Positions 59,346 to 64,000 of a stretch of 64,000 bases of DNA are shown here, in pieces. Under the pieces are notes generated by a model. That model did not search any database. It was not told where the DNA came from and saw nothing but the letters and a program-made list of their open reading frames with translations. Position 1 is the first letter of the stretch, and every line of letters starts with the position of its first letter. The position numbers were made by a program, and so were the translations under genes. This DNA is from Pleurodeles waltl (taxonomy: Eukaryota > Chordata > Amphibia > Caudata > Salamandridae): assembly GCF_031143425.1 (NCBI RefSeq), contig NC_090445.1, positions 820,482,817 to 820,546,816 on the forward strand, given 5' to 3'.

Positions 59346-59960
59346 CCAAATGAGAGGGAGGCCTTAATGGAGAGGCCAGTCTCTTTCCACACACCTTACT
59401 ATGAGATGTGACAGGAGAGGCCAGTGTAAGTATACACCCTAATACACACACCTCTCATGTCAGAGTGGTGAGGGGACAGGGCAGTCCCTCTCCACTCACT
59501 ACTATACACCCTCATCATCTGAGAGGTCTTAGTGGAGAGGCTGGTGCCTTTTCACACCGCACCACATGCACCTGTCATCTGAGAGAGAAACCTTAAAGGA
59601 AAGGCCAGTCCATCCACACACCCTACTTTGCACATTTGTCATCTGAGTGAAGGATCTGTAAGGAGAAGCCAGTCCATGCACACACCCTACTACAGACATC
59701 CGTCACCTGAGAAAGTGGCCCTACTCCGCACACCCACCATCTGAGAGAGGTCTGGAAGGAGAGGCATGTCATGCTCCATACTTTACTATGCACACCTGTC
59801 ATCTGAGAGAGAGTTGTAACAAGAGAGGGCAGTTCCCCACCACACACTACTATGCACACCCATCATCAATCTGAGAGAGGGTCTCAGCGAAGAGGGGCCA
59901 GTCTTTCTCTCCACACACCCTAGTATGCACACCTGTCATCTGTGAGGTTTTCTACAGAAC
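59346..59960. repeat. Minisatellite with about 58-60-bp units, roughly ten copies
   Basis: Degenerate units of the form CACACCTGTCATCTGAGAGAG, TCTTAA, GGAGAGGCCAGTC, CACACACCCTACTATG recur about ten times. It begins exactly where the L1 text stops, so it probably replaced or deleted the rest of L1. Confidence 0.8.
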
Positions 59961-59994
59961 AGTACACAATTCATTTTTCTACCTTATGCAACAT

Positions 59995-60262
59995 GTACCA
60001 AACCACAGAAATTCACCAGTTATAGTTAGAGTTATCTCATGTAACTATAGCTTGCGCCCCCGCCATGCACCGTTTTCTGATCAATAATTTTCCTACAGAT
60101 GTTACAGTGACACTATCAATGATGTTATCAAACATGTCATGAGTGCTGTAATTTGAGCAGGAATTAGCAGTGCATGACGAGGGCGCGAGTTATAGTTACC
60201 ATAGGGCACCGGTTATAGTTACTTGAGATATCTCTAACTGGTGAATTTCTGTTGTTTGGTAC
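59995..60262. mobile_element. Inverted-repeat element, about 268 bp
   Basis: Left arm 59995-60060 (GTACCAAACCACAGAAATTC...) and right arm 60181-60262 (...GAATTTCTGTTGTTTGGTAC) are inverted copies. The right arm carries an extra 20 or so bases with TAACTATAAC words. TAACTATAA words recur at 60285 and 62021. It is likely a miniature or foldback DNA element. Confidence 0.65.
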
Positions 60263-60479
60263 GGGTAAAATGTGAACCTAACTATAACGTCCCTGTAACC
60301 TTTGTTTTATTAAGTGAATTTCTATGTTTCTTCTAACGTAAAGTAATTTTCATTACTATATGTTAATCCAACCACCTGCCACGTACGGCCTTTGGCCGTG
60401 CGCAGCAGCAGTGGGCCACAGGGCCTGGCCTGTGGCCAGACTCTGCGGCCAACCCCCCTAACCACCCAAACCCATGCTA
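60263..60479. other. Short spacer with CpG-containing G/C-rich text
   Basis: TACGGCCTTTGGCCGTGCG (about 60383-60401) is a small palindrome, and CCTGGCCTGTGGCCAG (about 60423) resembles text at 25150. No gene. Confidence 0.4.
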
Positions 60480-60965
60480 CGCATGCACCTTTGGTGATGC
60501 GTGCGGCCTGACTCTCTGGGTGTGAGAATAGGTGTGAGAGGGTGTTCCTGGGGGTGAGAGTGTCTGTGAGTGTCTGTCTGGTTGGGAGAGTGGATGCATC
60601 AGTGTCTTAGTGGGTGCGTCAGTGCCTGTGTGGATCAGGGAGTGGTAGGGTTTCTTTGGGTCTGTGATTGGGTGTGTGAGAGTGTGAGTGGGTCTGTGGG
60701 TAGGTGCATGAGTGTCTGGGTGTGAGAGTGGGTGCATCAGTGTCTTAGTAGGTGTGCCAGTGTCTGTGTGTGTCTGTCAGTGGGTGCGTGAGGGTGTCAG
60801 TGGGTCTGTGACAGGGTGTGTGAGACTCTGAGTGGGTCGGTGAGCTGGTGCATGACTGTGAGTGGGTGCATGAGAGTGTGAGTGATGTTGTGAGTAGGTG
60901 CACAAGGGTCTGAGCGGGTCTGTGAGTAGGTGCATAAGGGTGCGAGTGGGTGTGTGAGTGGGAGA
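60480..60965. repeat. GTGAGTGGGTCTGTGAGTAGG-type minisatellite
   Basis: Irregular array of roughly 18-22-bp units such as GTGGGTGCATGAGTGT and GTGAGTGGGTCTGTG, plus-strand G/T-rich. The 86-codon minus-strand frame of Thr, His and Pro repeats is a composition effect. Confidence 0.75.
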
Positions 60966-61250
60966 AAGATTGAAAAAGAGAAATTGAGAGAGAGATAGTG
61001 ATAGTGATTTTTTTAGGTTTTGGTGAATGATATACTCAGTTTGAAATATTTCTGGACAAATTGAAAATAAAAATGTATTTGTTGATTAAAAAGAGTGACA
61101 TCACCTTTTAGTATGACCCCTAAACTTTTAATGTTTTAAATACATTGAAATGGGGAAATTACCACACCTGAACTAGAACCCTCAACTTTCAATGTGAGGG
61201 TCTGTGACCTTAAGCATTATGCCATAGGCGTCTGCTTTCTGTTTCTGAAA

Positions 61251-61593
61251 TCATTGCATGGACAGACCATGCAATGACAATCTCTCTCTCTCTCTCTCTC
61301 TCTCTTTTCTATCCCTTAATGGGATGGAAGAGAGAAAGAGTGATAGGACCCCAGGGGGAGCCTGAAGGCCCCTGTAGTCCTAGCTGGCTCCCCACGTCCT
61401 GTGGGAGCAGGCATTGCTCCCACATACGGGGATCTGCTTACGGGGGCAAAGTTTTCATCTGTCTTCCCTGCACAGATGAAAACCCTGCTTTCTGCATGGG
61501 AGAGCTGTTTGACAGCTCTCTCTTGCAGAAACCAGACTTTGTTTGCTTTTGCTTGATGGGAGCTGTGAAAGCTCCCACCCAGCAAAAGCAAAC
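61251..61593. repeat. Array of five perfect hairpins around a (TC)n tract
   Basis: Perfect stems: TCATTGCATGG (61251-61261 with 61267-61277); GTGGGAGCA (61401-61409 with 61415-61423); GTTTTCATCTGT (61451-61462 with 61472-61483); GAGAGCTGT (61500-61508 with 61512-61520), flanked by TCTGCA and TGCAGA; and GTTTGCTTTTGCT (61541-61553 with 61581-61593) enclosing TGGGAGCT/AGCTCCCA (61557-61564 with 61570-61577). A (TC)n run lies at 61281-61307. The loops differ while the stems are exact. Confidence 0.9.
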
Positions 61594-62206
61594 TACTATG
61601 TCCCAGGGGTACATATAGCTGGAGCCAGCCCTAGAGGGTGGTGGTCCCCAAGGCTATCTGTGGCTCCTTGAGGGGATGCGGCCCCCCCTCCAACGACCCT
61701 TGCCCCGGGGCAGTGGTGGCCACCAAATAAAAAAAAAGGCCTCTTTCTGGACCAAGAGTTAGCTTTCTGCCAAATTTGGTGTAATTCCGTCCAGTGGTTT
61801 CGGCGCTATCGCTGTTCAAAATCCCTATGGGAAAATAAAAGGGAAAAATTTGTTTTAGGGCTCACCCATTTTCTCGGACCCAACTTGACAGATCACCCGA
61901 AACGTTCCAGACATCCACGAAGAAACCAGCGCTGTTTTTTGGAAAGTTTCCTTAAGATTCATCAAACGGCCCAAAGTTATTAGCAAAACAAAAAACACTT
62001 TTTCCATAAAAACAATGTCCTAACTATAACTACCTAATGGCGACCACCACTAGGTAATATAAATAGGCATTTTTAGGGAGTAGGGGTGGGTGAGGGTATT
62101 GGGTGGCTTGGGTATTTTGACCATTTAGAGAGGTTGAATGTATGGTATTTTTGGGGTTTAAGAGTAGTTGAGTGTAGGGATTAGGGGGTGATAATGTTTT
62201 GTATTT

Positions 62207-62208
<2 letters not shown>
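61594..62208. repeat. Continuation of the hairpin-containing dispersed repeat
   Basis: Text such as TGCCAAATTTGGTGTAATTCCGTCC (61771-61795; itself holding the palindrome CCAAATTTGG) and CAAAATCCCTATGGGAAAAT is not coding. From memory it belongs to an abundant newt repeat; there is no second copy in the window to prove it. A TAACTATAACTACC word at about 62021 echoes the inverted-repeat element at 60 kb. Confidence 0.45.

Positions 62209-62293
<85 letters not shown>
62209..62293. repeat. (GT)n(AT)n microsatellite
   Basis: About 19 GT units (62209-62246) followed by about 23 AT units (62247-62293). The DIRS element begins directly at its right edge. Confidence 0.95.
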
Positions 62294-62295
<2 letters not shown>

Positions 62296-64000
62296 GTTCG
62301 ATGGCAAGTAGCTGCAGATACACATGCTGTGCATAGTCCTGCCATCTAGTGTTGGGCTCGGAGTGTTACAAGTTGTTTTTCTTCGAAGAAGTGTTTTCGA
62401 GTCACGGGATCGAGTGACTCCTCCTCTTCGGCTCCATTGCGCATGGGCATCGACTCCATTTTAGATTGTTTTCTTTCCGTCATCGGGTTCAGACGTGTTT
62501 CTTTTCGCTCCGGTAGTTCGAGTTGGAAACGTTCTAATAACTTTCTAATTTGTCGGTACTATTTCGATCGCGTATCATCTCTCATCGACACTTCGGTACC
62601 GTCGGATCCAACTCGGGCCTGGTCGGGACGACCACGTGTAAGCCTCATGGACTGGACCCCATTTTGCTTCTGTCCTAGGTGGCACGCCAAGTTCCCATAT
62701 ATAGACCAACATCTCGTCTGTAATCTTTGTCTTTCTCCAGACCATCGAGAGGATAATTGTGAGGCCTTCAGATCCTTCCACTCGAAGAAAACTCTACGAG
62801 ACAGAAGAGCGCGAAGGTTGGAAATGGCATCGAGAAGCACCGAACGTCAAGACATGGAGGAAGAGGAGATAATGCACACCGCAGTCTCCGTCCAAGGGTC
62901 CGATTCCGAGCAGGAGTCTGAGAAGGACAGACCGGTCATGGCAGGACAGCAAGTGACTACGCCTGCCCCTGTCCAAATCCAAGCCCAAACGTTAGGCCTC
63001 GGGAACGCCACTGCCAGAAGGCCATGGCTCGACCCGCAAAAAAGGCCTCCGGTGACCAAGCAACAACTTCGGCACAGAGAAAGGCCACGCCACCAAAGCC
63101 TTCGGACTCGAGCCGAAGCACAGGCTCCGAAACACCAACCCATCGAGTCGAAGCCTCGAAAATCGCTCTCGGAGCCAAGGCCGACATCCACTCCCGGCCT
63201 TTCAATCACGAGAAAACCGGCTTCAGAGCCGAAAAGACCCAGCTACACAGAGAAACATGGACTTTTGAAACAACTTAAAGAAAGCCATAGATTTTCGGAG
63301 GAACTCACACAAATGGAGGACATTGATAAAAGGCAGGCCAGAATTCATATTCATAAAGACACTGGCAAGAATATAACTGTACCTCCTCTGAAGACTAAGA
63401 GGAAGCTGGTCTTTCAAGGACAATTGGACACTGATCAGCCTCCAGCTAAAGTGCCAAGGCCTAAGCAAAAATCTCCACCTCCACAATTTTCACTTCATCA
63501 GTCTCTTCCTCATTCTTCTCACCTGATTGTCTCTCCACCTACTACTCCTACACCTGCACAGTCTCCTGTACACTCTGCAGATTCACAACATGACAATGTC
63601 GACCCATGGGATCTCTATGACCCAGATCCCATTTCCGATAACAGCCCAGACTGGTATCCTTCCAAACCATCACCACCAGAAGATAGCACTGGATACACTC
63701 AAGTTCTGGCTAGGGCGGCATCATACCACAATGTCGCCATGCACACCACCGAGCCTTTTGTGGATGATTTTCTCTTTAATACATTATCCTCCACTCACAC
63801 TACTTATCAGTCCCTTCCCGTGCTTCCAGGCATGTTAAAACATGCACATCAAATTTTTCAAGAGCCAGTCAAGGCCAGGATCATCACTCCCGAAGAGGAG
63901 AAAAAATATAAACCACCTCCCTCTGACCCGGCATTCATTACTGGACAACTGCCTCCTGATTCTGTAGTTGTGAGTGCGGCAAGGAAAAGGGCCAACTCCC
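62294..64000 (+). mobile_element. DIRS retrotransposon, 5' part (runs off the window)
   Basis: Starts TGTTCGATGGCA at the edge of the AT microsatellite. The first 50 bases contain an inverted pair GATGGCA (62300-62306) and TGCCATC (62340-62346), followed by a leader with CGAAGAAG words and then a long gag frame. The start wording is one I associate with salamander DIRS termini. The intact frame contrasts with the broken DIRS at 35.5-42.8 kb, so this is a younger copy. The right part with RT, RNase H and tyrosine recombinase is outside the window. Confidence 0.75.
62647..64000 (+). CDS. DIRS gag-like ORF1, open to the window end (partial)
   Basis: The frame from ATG 62647 stays open for 451 codons to the last base; it has no stop here, so it is easily overlooked. 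It begins MDWTPFCFCPRWHAKFPYID and continues to a cysteine/histidine cluster (C-x-C...D-x-H...C-x-x-C-L...H, residues 7-33) typical of the N-terminus of DIRS gag. Then come an Arg/Lys-rich region, an acidic EEEEI stretch, a long Pro/Ser/Lys-rich linker, WDLYDPDPISDNSPDWYPSK (about residue 320) and, near the end, EEKKYKPPPSDPAFITGQLP, which fits the conserved pre-RT motif KxYxxPPxxPxFLTGxPP. An in-frame ATG at 62443 would add 68 codons; I prefer 62647 because similarity starts there. The protein would form the retroelement particle. Confidence 0.75.
   Translation, partial: MDWTPFCFCPRWHAKFPYIDQHLVCNLCLSPDHREDNCEAFRSFHSKKTLRDRRARRLEMASRSTERQDMEEEEIMHTAVSVQGSDSEQESEKDRPVMAGQQVTTPAPVQIQAQTLGLGNATARRPWLDPQKRPPVTKQQLRHRERPRHQSLRTRAEAQAPKHQPIESKPRKSLSEPRPTSTPGLSITRKPASEPKRPSYTEKHGLLKQLKESHRFSEELTQMEDIDKRQARIHIHKDTGKNITVPPLKTKRKLVFQGQLDTDQPPAKVPRPKQKSPPPQFSLHQSLPHSSHLIVSPPTTPTPAQSPVHSADSQHDNVDPWDLYDPDPISDNSPDWYPSKPSPPEDSTGYTQVLARAASYHNVAMHTTEPFVDDFLFNTLSSTHTTYQSLPVLPGMLKHAHQIFQEPVKARIITPEEEKKYKPPPSDPAFITGQLPPDSVVVSAARKRANS

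Noticed and set aside
59400..61000. CRISPR-like spaced repeats
   Set aside because: Units are degenerate minisatellites without constant repeat and unique spacers; the sequence is vertebrate.
62030..62323. 97-codon frame with Tyr-Ile and Thr-His repeats
   Set aside because: Translation of the (GT)n(AT)n microsatellite.

Overview
The window looks like salamander nuclear DNA, most likely a salamandrid newt such as Pleurodeles. It is sparse in genes, packed with nested retrotransposons of five classes (DIRS, Ty3/Gypsy, L1, L2/CR1-type LINE, Penelope-like), and contains one vertebrate gene exon. The species guess rests partly on my memory of newt repeats and is an inference. There are no operons, ribosome binding sites or CRISPR arrays.

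Host gene: the only host coding sequence I can support is the first coding exon of SLK (STE20-like kinase) on the minus strand at 33154-33303. It ends at a consensus splice donor and sits in a CpG-rich promoter region of about 33304-33960. Everything left of 33153 is therefore SLK intron 1, over 33 kb long without reaching exon 2. Everything right of about 33960 is upstream flank.

Intron 1 (1-33153): a hAT-like non-autonomous element (1310-1742, 8-bp target duplication); a dispersed LTR-like repeat (2170-3252); a decayed DIRS pol piece (4490-5620); a 5'-truncated L1 with exact target duplications (6704-8382); a second copy of the LTR-like repeat split by an L2/CR1-type LINE of about 4 kb (about 13776-17795), itself hit by a TA-flanked miniature element; then hairpin-rich repeats, a purine-rich tract and minisatellites.

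Upstream flank (33961-64000): an old minus-strand DIRS element (about 35525-42760) carries an inverted Penelope-like insertion with a 16-bp target duplication and a second unknown insertion in its terminal repeat. From about 46.4 to 59.3 kb an L1 copy is interrupted twice: in ORF1 by a Penelope-like element with reverse transcriptase, GIY-YIG endonuclease and a candidate hammerhead ribozyme, and just before ORF2 by a nearly intact Ty3/Gypsy element (52587-57921: 217-bp LTRs, tRNA-Ser primer site, gag, 988-codon pol). Minisatellites, an inverted-repeat element and a run of perfect hairpins follow. The window ends inside a second, fresher DIRS element whose gag frame is open to the last base.

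These parts do not form one pathway. They record successive transposition into one locus. Where insertion order can be read (insert inside host), it is stated entry by entry.
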